A DNA stretch of 48,083 nucleotides from Bacteroidota bacterium (GTDB lineage: Bacteria; Bacteroidota; Bacteroidia; Chitinophagales; Chitinophagaceae), in the NCBI GenBank assembly GCA_018970395.1, contig JAGWWM010000016.1, forward strand, positions 1 through 48,083. The letters run 5' to 3'. A model generated the notes under the pieces. It saw nothing but the letters and a program-made list of their open reading frames with translations, was not told where the DNA came from and ran no database searches. The translations under genes and the position numbers were made by a program. Of the stretch, positions 25,043-32,647 are shown one piece after another (position 1 is the first letter of the stretch; each line of letters opens with the position of its first letter).

Positions 25043-25768
25043 ATGCAAACAACTTTATGCTTAGACTTTGGCAATACTCGACTCAAAGCGGCGGTATTTA
25101 GAGATGATAAGCCTGAAACAATCCTTACGATTGAAAAAGAAGACAAGGCTACATTTGAGAAAATATTAAGCGATTATCAGCCCGATTACAGCATCCTTTC
25201 CTCCGTTATCAACCATCAGCAGGAAACAGAAACATTACTAAACCATCATACCCGATTCCATCGTTTACATCACAGCAGTATTCTGCCTTTTTACACTCCG
25301 GTTTCGAAACCTGAAACCATCGGCGCAGACCGCCTCGCGCTCTGCGCCGCCGCTACACACCTTTTCCCGGATTCAAATAACCTGATTATCGGACTAGGCT
25401 CCTGTATTACCTACAATTTCCTGAATAAAAACAGACAATTCTTGGGAGGCGCTATCTCTCCCGGACTTGAAATGCGGTTTAAAAGCATGCACCACTATAC
25501 TGCATTACTGCCATTGGTAAAAATGGACTGGAACTTTCCCCTCATTGGCTATGATACCAAAACCAATGTTCTGAGTGGTGTTGCCTGGGGTATGGCAAAG
25601 GAAATTGATGGCATTATAGAAGCTTATGAAGAAAAATTTGAAGGGCTCAATATTCTGCTAACCGGAGGTGACACCTTACATTTTGCTCCTCTGCTCAAAA
25701 AGCGGATATTTGCAGACCCTCATCTAATGTTTAAAGGTCTTTATGCCATCAGTTTGTGTAACAGATAA
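25043..25768 (+). CDS. coaX: Type III pantothenate kinase
   Basis: First step of coenzyme A synthesis, phosphorylating pantothenate with ATP. The 241-residue protein belongs to the ASKHA fold: phosphate-1 motif CLDFGNTRLKAAVF (6-19) with Asp8; pantothenate-binding PETIGADRLALCAAA; phosphate-2 GLGSCITYNFL; and the FLGGAISPGLEMRFKSMHHYTALLP segment characteristic of CoaX. The ACIS motif Asp and Thr equivalents are in place, so it should be active. It overlaps the downstream outer-membrane protein gene by 26 bases and probably leads a coaX-OMP-lptC operon, a common Bacteroidota arrangement (from memory). Confidence 0.95.
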   Translation: MQTTLCLDFGNTRLKAAVFRDDKPETILTIEKEDKATFEKILSDYQPDYSILSSVINHQQETETLLNHHTRFHRLHHSSILPFYTPVSKPETIGADRLALCAAATHLFPDSNNLIIGLGSCITYNFLNKNRQFLGGAISPGLEMRFKSMHHYTALLPLVKMDWNFPLIGYDTKTNVLSGVAWGMAKEIDGIIEAYEEKFEGLNILLTGGDTLHFAPLLKKRIFADPHLMFKGLYAISLCNR

Positions 25769-27077
25769 AAAGTGGACGCTCTCATTTCTATTCCTGTTGG
25801 GAATTAGTTGTAATCTTTTTGCCCAAGACAATACCCCTTGGAGTCGCTACGGTTTGGGAGAGTCTGTGCCCGCCGGGAACATATTAAACAGAGGCATGGG
25901 ACAAGTGGCAGCTGCTTATTACGATCAGCAAACCATTAATTTCATCAACCCTGCCTCCTATGCTCAATTTGGTCAACAAAAAGCATTGCTGGATGTAGGA
26001 GTGGATTATCAAAGCAGAAGTCTTCGCGACCAAAAAGATAACAAAGCCACTTTCTCCAATATTTTTATTCCTTATGTAGCCGGTGGATTTCAATTAAGCG
26101 GTGAAAAATCGAAAAGAAAAATTGGCGTCGCATTCGGCTTAAGACCCATTTCCAAAATCAATTACAACCTGGAAAGCGGCTCTAAAACAGGAGAAGATTC
26201 CGTTGTCTATACTTACGAAGGGAATGGCGGACTTTATCAGGCTTTCGCAGGGACTGCATTTCGCATCCAACAATTGAGCCTTGGTGTAAACCTGGGTTAT
26301 CGCTTCGGCACCAAAGACAATACGACCCGCGTATTCCTGTTCAATCAAACAGAAGGTACCCGATTCACTTCCGGACAAAAAGAATTACGACAATATTATG
26401 GTGGATTGTTTACTGAAATCGGATTGCAATATGATATTCGCTTAAGCACAAGTCAATCGTTGTGTATTGGAGGTTATGGCAGCTTCGCTTCATCCATGCA
26501 AATGAAAACCGATGAAACGATTGCCACGTTCTTCCGCTCGGGCGAAAGCGGTAACGAGGTATTTCTCGACTCAATCAAAACATCTAGAGGAGCAGGCAGT
26601 ACCATTGATTACCCATCCTATTACGGATTCGGCTTGATGTATCACCGAACCGGAAAATCAAGATTAAGTATTGGCGGAGATTTTACCGCCCATGAATGGC
26701 AATCCTATCGCTTTGCAGGTAAACCTGATTTGATGAACAATTCCTGGGAAATTAAAACCGGAGCACAATGGATTCCCAATATTGAAAAGAGCAATGGTAA
26801 ATTTGGAGAAAGATTGATTTACAGAGCAGGTTTTATTTACGCAAAAGAACCCTTTTTCGTGGATGGCTCCTTAAACAGTTATGCCATTAACCTGGGCTTG
26901 GGTATTCCTATAAAAAAATATAGTTATGCTGAATACAATCGCAACAACCTCATCAATATAGCGCTCCAATTCGGCAATAGAGGAAATTCTAACCAAGTGA
27001 TACGCGAACAATATTTTAGGCTAGCCATCAGTGCTTCATTATCTGATATCTGGTTCATCAAATCGAAATACGATTAA
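25743..27077 (+). CDS. Outer-membrane beta-barrel protein (hypothetical)
   Basis: A 444-residue exported protein. The signal peptide (about 9-28, WTLSFLFLLGISCNLFAQ) is followed by DNTPWSRYGLGESVPAGNILNRGMGQV and NPASYAQFGQQKALLDVGVD, an opening seen in FadL-like Bacteroidota barrel proteins. Many amphipathic strands with Gly/Asn turns follow, ending in RLAISASLSDIWFIKSKYD. No other start codon gives an intact signal peptide, so the 26-base overlap with coaX is real and suggests translational coupling. The place between coaX and lptC hints at a role in envelope biogenesis; no substrate can be named. Confidence 0.8.
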   Translation: MPSVCVTDKKWTLSFLFLLGISCNLFAQDNTPWSRYGLGESVPAGNILNRGMGQVAAAYYDQQTINFINPASYAQFGQQKALLDVGVDYQSRSLRDQKDNKATFSNIFIPYVAGGFQLSGEKSKRKIGVAFGLRPISKINYNLESGSKTGEDSVVYTYEGNGGLYQAFAGTAFRIQQLSLGVNLGYRFGTKDNTTRVFLFNQTEGTRFTSGQKELRQYYGGLFTEIGLQYDIRLSTSQSLCIGGYGSFASSMQMKTDETIATFFRSGESGNEVFLDSIKTSRGAGSTIDYPSYYGFGLMYHRTGKSRLSIGGDFTAHEWQSYRFAGKPDLMNNSWEIKTGAQWIPNIEKSNGKFGERLIYRAGFIYAKEPFFVDGSLNSYAINLGLGIPIKKYSYAEYNRNNLINIALQFGNRGNSNQVIREQYFRLAISASLSDIWFIKSKYD

Positions 27078-27089
27078 CAGCCCGGCACT

Positions 27090-27644
27090 ATGCTAAGAAT
27101 CGGTTGGATCATATTTTATTTTCTGTTATTCGCAAGCTTTACTGCCTGCGAAAACGACATCCATTCCATTCCGGGATTACAAAAAAACAACCTCACCGTT
27201 GATGAGGTAACAAATGCGGAATGTTATTTCAGTCAGGAAGGCAATGTACAAGCCAAGCTCATCGCACCCTTCATGCTCCGGTATTATGACAGCATTCCAA
27301 GGGTAGAATTTCCACAATCTATGCATGTAGATTTTTTCAATGCCAATCGGCGAATCACTAGTTATCTCGATGCTAAAAAAGGCCGCTACTTCGAACAGCA
27401 GGCGAAAGTTTTACTGGAAGACAGTGTGGTCGTTATTCAAACGGGCGGTGATACTTTAAGAACGGAAAAACTGATCTGGGAACAGTCAAGACATAGTTTT
27501 TATACCGATGCGGATATTGCGATCCGACAAAAAACAAAAACAATTTATGGAAAGGGATTTGAAAGTGATGAACAGTTGAAAAATTTCAGAATTGACAGCG
27601 TCACCGGAGTCATGATGGTGCAAGGTGGTCAATTCAGCGAATAA
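27090..27644 (+). CDS. lptC: LPS export protein LptC, lipoprotein type
   Basis: Periplasmic bridge component that passes lipopolysaccharide from the LptBFG complex to LptA. The 184-residue protein starts with MLRIGWIIFYFLLFASFTAC, whose lipobox places the acylated Cys at residue 20; in proteobacteria LptC is anchored by a transmembrane helix instead. The rest is the LptC/OstA-like beta-jelly-roll: NAECYFSQEGNVQAKLIAP, FFNANRRITSYLDAKKGRYF and DTLRTEKLIWEQSRHSFYTD, followed by GKGFESDEQLKNFRIDSVTG. It lies 12 bases after the outer-membrane protein gene in the same operon. Confidence 0.9.
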   Translation: MLRIGWIIFYFLLFASFTACENDIHSIPGLQKNNLTVDEVTNAECYFSQEGNVQAKLIAPFMLRYYDSIPRVEFPQSMHVDFFNANRRITSYLDAKKGRYFEQQAKVLLEDSVVVIQTGGDTLRTEKLIWEQSRHSFYTDADIAIRQKTKTIYGKGFESDEQLKNFRIDSVTGVMMVQGGQFSE

Positions 27645-27682
27645 GTTGATATTGAATTTTAAACGTAAATAAATAACTTGTT

Positions 27683-28672
27683 ATGCTATACAGAAGAATG
27701 GGTAAATCCGGCTTGCAACTCAGTGTGCTTTCCTTTGGAAGCTGGGTAACTTTTCAAAAACAAATAGAAGACAAAAGAGCCGACGAACTGATGGGCATTG
27801 CCTACGACGCAGGCATCAATTTTTTTGACAATGCCGAAGTATATGCATTAGGAAAAAGTGAGGAGATGATGGGGCGTGTATTAAAAAACAAACAATGGGA
27901 TCGTACCAGTTACACCCTCAGCAGCAAAGCATATTTTGGCTGGAGAGGAAAAGAAAACAAACCCAATCAAACCGGCCTCAGCCGCAAACATCTAACGGAA
28001 GCTTGTCATGAAGCCCTTAAAAGATTACAAACTGATTATCTCGATTTATATTTCTGCCATCGTCCCGATAAACAGGTGCCCATTGAAGAAGTGGTATGGA
28101 CGATGAATACGCTCATTCAACAGGGAAAAATTTTATACTGGGGCACCAGTGAGTGGAGCGGCGTGGAAATCATGGAAGCACACCGTGTTGCAGCGCATTA
28201 CCGACTCATCGGCCCCTCAGTAGAGCAGACAGAATACAATCTTTTCAACCGGAACAAACTGGAAAATGAATACCTGGAAATTTTCAAAAACGTAGGACTG
28301 GGCACTACCATTTTCAGTCCACTTGCCAGCGGACTCCTTTCCGGAAAATACAATGAGGGAGTACCGGAGGGCAGCAGACTTTCCATTCCCGGTTTTGAAT
28401 GGCTCAAAGAGAGAACCCTGATGGAACATAAAATTGAAAAAGTAAAACAGCTGGGCAATCTTGCAAAAGAATTAAACGTCAGTTTATCTGCCCTCTCCAT
28501 TGCCTGGTGCATTCACAACCCGAATGTGAGCACTGCTATTTTGGGGGCTACTCAGAAAGAACAATTGACCGCCAATTTGCAATCACTTGAAATATTACCC
28601 TTGCTTACGGAAGAAGTATTGCAAAAAATAGAACTCATCTTTGAAACAAGACCCAAGCTGCCCGACTATTAA
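27683..28672 (+). CDS. Aldo/keto reductase (Kv-beta / YghZ-like)
   Basis: NADPH-dependent oxidoreductase of the (beta/alpha)8 aldo/keto reductase family, 329 residues. The catalytic tetrad is intact: Asp and Tyr in NFFDNAEVYALGKSEE (about 50 and 55), Lys in LSSKAYFGWRG, and His in YLDLYFCHRPD. The cofactor pocket shows ILYWGTSEWSG, PSVEQTEYNLFNR, FSPLASGLLSGKYN and TAILGATQKEQLTANLQ. The overall form is closest to the potassium-channel beta-subunit subfamily, which bacteria use for aldehyde or methylglyoxal reduction; the real substrate is unknown. It stands 38 bases after lptC without a clear terminator between them. Confidence 0.9.
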   Translation: MLYRRMGKSGLQLSVLSFGSWVTFQKQIEDKRADELMGIAYDAGINFFDNAEVYALGKSEEMMGRVLKNKQWDRTSYTLSSKAYFGWRGKENKPNQTGLSRKHLTEACHEALKRLQTDYLDLYFCHRPDKQVPIEEVVWTMNTLIQQGKILYWGTSEWSGVEIMEAHRVAAHYRLIGPSVEQTEYNLFNRNKLENEYLEIFKNVGLGTTIFSPLASGLLSGKYNEGVPEGSRLSIPGFEWLKERTLMEHKIEKVKQLGNLAKELNVSLSALSIAWCIHNPNVSTAILGATQKEQLTANLQSLEILPLLTEEVLQKIELIFETRPKLPDY

Positions 28673-28683
28673 TCTAAAAACAA

Positions 28684-28691
28684 TATCTTCG
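28684..28691 (+). promoter_or_regulatory. Weak -7 box before pyrH
   Basis: TATCTTCG deviates from TAnnTTTG at one position and lies 34 bases before the pyrH ATG. No -33 element is apparent. Confidence 0.3.
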
Positions 28692-28725
28692 CCCCCGAAA
28701 TCAATCAACCCAAAATATATTCCAC

Positions 28726-29439
28726 ATGTTACCCCGTTACAAAAGAATTCTGCTCAAACTTTCAGGTGAAGCACTGGTAGGCGAAAACAATTTCGGCATG
28801 GATCCGAAAATCATTATGTCTTATGCTCAGGACATTAAGGAAATTACTGAATTGGGGGTACAGGTAGCCATCGTAATCGGAGGCGGAAATATTTATAGAG
28901 GGATGAATGAAGCAGAAACCGGCATTGAGAGGGCGCAGGGAGATTATATGGGCATGCTCGCCACCGTTATCAATGGTATGGCTTTACAAGCAAGTTTGGA
29001 AAAAATAGGCGTTTATACTCGTTTATTAAGCGCTATCAAAATGGAACAAATCGCAGAACCTTATATCAGAAGAAGAGCCATACGCCACCTTGAAAAGGGA
29101 CGTGTAGTGATATTCGGAGCCGGAACAGGCAACCCCTACTTCACCACTGATACTGCAGGCTCTCTTAGAGCTATTGAAATCAATGCCGATGTGATTTTAA
29201 AAGGAACCCGAGTAGATGGCATCTATTCCGCTGATCCGGAAAAAGATCCTAAAGCCACAAAATATCAGAGCATCAGTTTCCAGGAATGTTTATCCAAAAA
29301 TCTACGAGTGATGGACATGACCGCGTTTACACTTTGTATGGAGAACAAATTACCCATCATCGTTTTCAACATGAATCAGCCCGACAACCTAAAAAGAGTT
29401 GTTACTGGTGAACAAGTGGGCACAATCGTAAATGGTTAA
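28726..29439 (+). CDS. pyrH: UMP kinase
   Basis: Hexameric bacterial UMP kinase of the amino acid kinase family, phosphorylating UMP to UDP. The 237 residues include [47 protein letters not shown], the [20 protein letters not shown] active-site loop, [20 protein letters not shown], and [19 protein letters not shown]. All are standard. The usual partner frr is not adjacent. A short hairpin terminator with a T run lies just after the stop, so the following coiled-coil gene is probably separate. Confidence 0.97.
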   Translation: MLPRYKRILLKLSGEALVGENNFGMDPKIIMSYAQDIKEITELGVQVAIVIGGGNIYRGMNEAETGIERAQGDYMGMLATVINGMALQASLEKIGVYTRLLSAIKMEQIAEPYIRRRAIRHLEKGRVVIFGAGTGNPYFTTDTAGSLRAIEINADVILKGTRVDGIYSADPEKDPKATKYQSISFQECLSKNLRVMDMTAFTLCMENKLPIIVFNMNQPDNLKRVVTGEQVGTIVNG

Positions 29440-29448
29440 TTTTTTTAG

Positions 29449-29472
29449 ATCACTGATTTTCAGTGATTTTTT
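29449..29472 (+). terminator. Terminator after pyrH
   Basis: ATCACTG and CAGTGAT form a 7-bp stem with a 5-base loop, followed by a T run, 10 bases after the pyrH stop. Confidence 0.7.
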
Positions 29473-29504
29473 GTAATATTATATCCCGTTCCTGACTACA
29501 GGAT

Positions 29505-29897
29505 ATGAATTTACTAACTTCTCATATCATCGAATTATCTACACCCGGCCTAGTAATGATTTTATTTTTTTCATTATTGGTCGGATTCGCAGGTGCATTT
29601 TTGTGGTTCAGAGGTAAAGGAGGAGATGAAAATCTGCAACTGAAAGCAATTCACTCCGAAGCTGAATCAGACAAATGGCGTTTGAAATGTTATGACATTG
29701 CGGAGCAAATGGAAAAAGAAATCCTGCAACTGAAAGAAAGTTTGCAGGAATTAACTGAAAAAGAGGAAGCTCAGGCAGCAGAACTGGAAGAAACTCAATT
29801 GCTCAATCAGCAACTAATGCTGAAGCAAAAAAACACAGCCGCTCAAAATGCTTCCTTATTGGAAAAAATCAATCAGCTCGAAACAAAATCCAATTAG
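29505..29897 (+). CDS. Small membrane-anchored coiled-coil protein, unknown
   Basis: A 130-residue hypothetical protein. One transmembrane helix lies near the N-terminus (about 13-34, LVMILFFSLLVGFAGAFLWF). The rest (about 45-128) is Glu/Gln/Leu-rich with heptad periodicity (EKEILQLKESLQELTEKEE), a long coiled coil predicted to face the cytoplasm because Arg and Lys follow the helix. I recognise no family. It could be a scaffold or division-associated protein, but nothing in the context supports one. Its stop codon is directly followed by the AT-rich repeat array. Confidence 0.65.
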   Translation: MNLLTSHIIELSTPGLVMILFFSLLVGFAGAFLWFRGKGGDENLQLKAIHSEAESDKWRLKCYDIAEQMEKEILQLKESLQELTEKEEAQAAELEETQLLNQQLMLKQKNTAAQNASLLEKINQLETKSN

Positions 29898-30000
29898 CAA
29901 TTCTTAATTACTAATTCTTAATTGTTAATTATTAATTATTAATTATTAATTGTTAATTATTAATTATTAATTATTAATTATTAATTATTAATTATTAATT
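29898..30000. repeat. AT-rich 7-bp tandem repeat array
   Basis: After a degenerate lead-in, about 11-12 near-perfect copies of a 7-bp unit (TTAATTA in one phase) run to 30000, with two TTGTTAA variants. The array fills the space between the coiled-coil gene and thx, and its last bases supply the TAA stop of thx on the minus strand. Its length could vary between strains. Confidence 0.9.
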
Positions 30001-30118
30001 AAGCATTCCCACTCCCCGCTTTCGCTGCTTTCTTCTTTGTGGTTTTAGCCAAACGGCTTTTACCAAAACTTCCTTTGAAAATTTTACCTCTTTTGGTTTT
30101 TTTGTCTCCTCTTCCCAT
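29999..30118 (-). CDS. Small ribosomal protein Thx
   Basis: A 39-residue, strongly basic protein: MGRGDKKTKRGKIFKGSFGK, then SRLAKTTKKKAAKAG to the end. This matches the Thx family (30S subunit, first described in Thermus), which also exists in Bacteroidota. It binds the top of the 30S head and helps hold 16S rRNA folds together. It is easily missed because of its size. The gene sits 40 bases after the HU gene on the same strand, and its stop codon overlaps the end of the AT-rich array. Confidence 0.88.
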   Translation of the reverse strand: MGRGDKKTKRGKIFKGSFGKSRLAKTTKKKAAKAGSGNA

Positions 30119-30158
30119 AAAAATATTTATTTAAAATTTGATTCAAAGATAAAAAAAA

Positions 30159-30440
30159 TTACGCTTTCCCCGCAAGTTGTTGTTCTAGCAAGACACCCGC
30201 CTTGAATTTCACTACGCGTTTCGCTTTTACTTTTACTTTTACATTGGTTTTTGGATTGCGTGCTATTCGTGCAGAACGTTTACCGACAGAGAAAGTGCCG
30301 AAATTCAATAACATTACTTTTCCTCCGGATGCCAGCGTCGCCGAAATATTACTTGTAATGCTGTCAATGATTTCATTCACTTTTACTTTAGGCAACCCCA
30401 CTTCCTCCGACACCGCTTCAATTAACTCCCCCTTATTCAT
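30159..30440 (-). CDS. HU-family DNA-binding protein
   Basis: A 93-residue histone-like protein that bends and compacts DNA as a dimer. It opens MNKGELIEAVSEEVGLPKVK and carries the beta-arm signature LLNFGTFSVGKRSARIARNP followed by KTNVKVKVKAKRVVKFKAG; Pro at the arm tip allows intercalation. The sequence is a normal HU, not an IHF subunit or the longer Bacteroides type. It is preceded by an exact -7 box and followed by thx, so nucleoid and ribosome proteins may share a transcript. Confidence 0.93.
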   Translation of the reverse strand: MNKGELIEAVSEEVGLPKVKVNEIIDSITSNISATLASGGKVMLLNFGTFSVGKRSARIARNPKTNVKVKVKAKRVVKFKAGVLLEQQLAGKA

Positions 30441-30462
30441 AATAATCTAATTTGAAAGAAGA

Positions 30463-30470
30463 CAAAATTA
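30463..30470 (-). promoter_or_regulatory. -7 box of the HU gene
   Basis: TAATTTTG on the minus strand is an exact TAnnTTTG match 22 bases before the ATG. No clear -33 element is seen. Confidence 0.5.
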
Positions 30471-30518
30471 ATTGCTTTTCATCCTTTCTGAGTTTTTTAT
30501 TTTACAAACATTGCCAAT

Positions 30519-30600
30519 TGAACCCCTTTGGGGTTCAGCATTTGAATTTAGATAAATTTATAAGTATCAAGCATTCTAATGAACCCTTTCACGGTTCATT
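30519..30600. repeat. Two related hairpins in a 350-base gene-free stretch
   Basis: The gap 30441-30790 holds no gene. At 30519-30537 TGAACCCC/GGGGTTCA forms an 8-bp stem with a 3-base loop. At 30578-30600 AATGAACC/GGTTCATT forms an 8-bp stem with a 7-base loop. Both share the TGAACC...GGTTCA core, so they look like duplicates. Either could be a terminator-like or repeat element; neither has a strong T tract. Confidence 0.6.
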
Positions 30601-30670
30601 ATTAATAACCACCAACCGGCTTGACCCGATGGAAAAACAATAACTATATGCTAACATACCTGAAGGGGTT

Positions 30671-30698
30671 GTAGAGACGCACAATTGTGCGTCTCTAC
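30671..30698. repeat. 28-bp perfect palindrome, copy 2
   Basis: Identical in all 28 bases to 15198-15225. It lies in the same gene-free gap as the two GAACC hairpins, between HU and the DUF4286 gene. Confidence 0.85.
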
Positions 30699-30790
30699 GG
30701 AATACTGTTATATCTTATTAATGAATTTCAGAAATGTTTTACATATACTGCTCTAAATCTCCGCGACTCTGTGATAAAAAAGCTACTGGG

Positions 30791-31099
30791 TTAAATTGTT
30801 ATTTCCTCCATTACTGTTCGAAAGGCGATAAATCTATCTCCCCATTTATCTATTCCCTTCTGTCGCATATTAGCAGCATGCACATCAAGATATGTTCTAT
30901 ATTGCTCAACAGTGTCAGTAGTATATTGAACTGCATAAGTAACCCCATCTTCCACCTCAATATCAATCATTTTCCAGAGTCGTGCATCCATAAACATGCC
31001 CGTTCCCAATACTTCAGGAATATGCTCTTCCCTCATCCATTGCAACCAATCCTTTTCAATGGAATGCATCAGCTTTACAGTTACGTTGTATAAAATCAT
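30791..31099 (-). CDS. DUF4286-family protein
   Basis: A 102-residue cytoplasmic protein of unknown function. The start is the ATG at 31099 (MILYNVTVKLMHSIEKDWLQ), which overlaps the TGA of the upstream exonuclease gene in an ATGA quartet; a start 11 codons earlier is unlikely. The protein has the compact alpha/beta, dimeric ferredoxin-like look of its family: EEHIPEVLGTGMFMDARLWK, YAVQYTTDTVEQYRTYLDVH and DRFIAFRTVMEEI. The 4-base overlap implies translational coupling with the exonuclease, but no functional link is known to me. Confidence 0.85.
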   Translation of the reverse strand: MILYNVTVKLMHSIEKDWLQWMREEHIPEVLGTGMFMDARLWKMIDIEVEDGVTYAVQYTTDTVEQYRTYLDVHAANMRQKGIDKWGDRFIAFRTVMEEITI

Positions 31100-31869
31100 T
31101 GGAGTTGTTTTAATTCCAGATAAACCGGACAATGATCGCTGTGTTTTACATCCGGAAAAATATCAGCGGTTATAATATGGTCGCTCAAATTATTGGTTAC
31201 ATTAATGTAATCAATCCGCCACCCCTTATTTTGCATTCTTACACTCGGGAAACGCTGACTCCACCAACTGTAACGATGCGGCTCGGGATGCAATGTTCGA
31301 AATGTATCTATCCATCCACTCTGCAAAAAATCTGTCATCCATGATCTTTCTTCAGGTAAAAAACCACTCGATTTTTTATTCCCCTTCGGATCATGAATGT
31401 CTATCTCTTCATGCGCAATATTGTAGTCACCACATAAAATCAAATGAGGATTTGTTTTTTTTAACTGATCCAACCATGCCTGTATCTCCTTCAGCCAAAC
31501 ATATTTATACCCTTGTCTTTCCTCCCCGCTCGTACCACTTGGAAAATAAGCATTGATGATGCGCAGCTTACCAAAATCGGCTTGTATCACTCTTCCCTCT
31601 TCATCACTTTGTCCGTGACCGTTTCCATAAACAACCTGATCGGGTACTTTTTTACTTAAGATGGCCACGCCACTGTATCCTTTCTTGTTAGCACTGTACC
31701 AATAATCGTGATATCCCAACTGCTGAAAAAGTCGGCTATCGACATCTCCCTTGTTGGCTTTCATTTCTTGCAAACAAATAATATCTGCAGGAGAAGTTGC
31801 CAGCCAGTCTAAAAACCCTTTTCGGATGGCAGCACGAATGCCATTTACATTGTAGGAGATGATGCGCAT
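31096..31869 (-). CDS. xth: Exodeoxyribonuclease III / AP endonuclease
   Basis: DNA repair enzyme of the EEP superfamily: 3'-5' exonuclease and abasic-site endonuclease. The 257 residues start at the ATG at 31869 (MRIISYNVNGIRAAIRKGFL); a frame 6 codons longer would begin inside the -7 box. Catalytic motifs are intact: ICLQEMKA (metal-binding Glu), YSGVAILSK, ILCGDYNIAHEEIDIHDP (Asp/Asn), WWSQRFP, GWRIDYINVT, and the C-terminal HSDHCPVYLEL with the general-base His. It is followed, with a 4-base overlap, by the DUF4286 gene. Confidence 0.95.
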   Translation of the reverse strand: MRIISYNVNGIRAAIRKGFLDWLATSPADIICLQEMKANKGDVDSRLFQQLGYHDYWYSANKKGYSGVAILSKKVPDQVVYGNGHGQSDEEGRVIQADFGKLRIINAYFPSGTSGEERQGYKYVWLKEIQAWLDQLKKTNPHLILCGDYNIAHEEIDIHDPKGNKKSSGFLPEERSWMTDFLQSGWIDTFRTLHPEPHRYSWWSQRFPSVRMQNKGWRIDYINVTNNLSDHIITADIFPDVKHSDHCPVYLELKQLQ

Positions 31870-31884
31870 GGGATAAAAAGAATG

Positions 31885-31892
31885 CAAAAATA
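31885..31892 (-). promoter_or_regulatory. -7 box of xth
   Basis: TATTTTTG on the minus strand is an exact TAnnTTTG match, 15 bases before the ATG at 31869. It excludes the longer reading frame, whose start codon overlaps it. Confidence 0.55.
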
Positions 31893-31952
31893 CGAGTGAA
31901 CTCTATATCTTTTTTCTCATAAAAAGATTGCCGACCTTTACAAAAAACAGAA

Positions 31953-32561
31953 ATGATACAAACCATCATCTTTGATCTGGGCGGCGTGCTGGTAGACTGG
32001 AGTCCGTTGTATGTGTATGACAATTATTTTGAAACAGAAGCCGATAAGAATTTCTTCTTTGAACATATCTGCACCTCCGACTGGAACGAAGAACAAGATG
32101 GAGGCAGGAGTATTCAGGAAGCAACTGAATTACTCATCAGCCAATACCCTGAATGGGAACAGGCTATCCGCGATTTTTATGGCAGATGGCACGAAATGAT
32201 GAGAGGAGCAATAACCGAAACCGTTGCCCTTCTGGAAAAAATAAAACAGAGCGGACTTTACCGATTGTATGCGCTGACGAACTGGAGTGCGGAAACTTTT
32301 CCGGCAGCACGGGAAAGATTTGAATTTCTGCAGTGGTTTGATGGAATCCTGGTGAGTGGGGAAGAAAAAACCAGAAAACCTTTCCCTGAATTTTACAAGA
32401 AGTTGATTGATAAATATCAGATTGAGATTAACTCCGCAATTTTCATAGATGACAACCTTCGAAATGTTGAAGCCGCAAAATCCCTTGGAATCCATAGCTT
32501 GCATTTTACCAGTGCCGAATCATTACAAAAAGAATTAATAGCACTTAATATGGCCATTTAG
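31953..32561 (+). CDS. HAD-superfamily hydrolase (subfamily IA)
   Basis: A 202-residue phosphatase or dehalogenase-like enzyme. Motif I is IIFDLGGVLVDWS with the nucleophile Asp at residue 8, motif II is YALTNWS, motif III is the Lys in EKTRKPFPEFYKKL, and motif IV is AIFIDDNLRNVEAAKSLGIH. An alpha-helical cap lies between motifs I and II (about 20-95). The pattern fits the YihX-type group with a C1 cap, in which sugar-phosphate phosphatases and 2-haloacid dehalogenases occur; the substrate cannot be assigned. Its stop codon overlaps the stem of a terminator. Confidence 0.88.
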   Translation: MIQTIIFDLGGVLVDWSPLYVYDNYFETEADKNFFFEHICTSDWNEEQDGGRSIQEATELLISQYPEWEQAIRDFYGRWHEMMRGAITETVALLEKIKQSGLYRLYALTNWSAETFPAARERFEFLQWFDGILVSGEEKTRKPFPEFYKKLIDKYQIEINSAIFIDDNLRNVEAAKSLGIHSLHFTSAESLQKELIALNMAI

Positions 32562-32579
32562 GTTGTCATCAACCTTTTT
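32560..32579 (+). terminator. Terminator overlapping the HAD gene stop
   Basis: AGGTTG, loop TCAT and CAACCT form a 6-bp stem, followed by TTTT. The stem starts at the second base of the TAG stop, so termination is coupled tightly to the gene end. Confidence 0.65.
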
Positions 32580-32647
32580 AACTTACGGTTGTTATTCTCT
32601 ATGTCATTTCCCTTAAGTTGTTTAACTTCACGCTTCAACCATTGCCA

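Noticed and set aside
29898-30000. A CRISPR array or origin-type iteron cluster
   Set aside because: The 7-bp units have no spacers and no cas genes; no DnaA boxes or replication genes flank the array.
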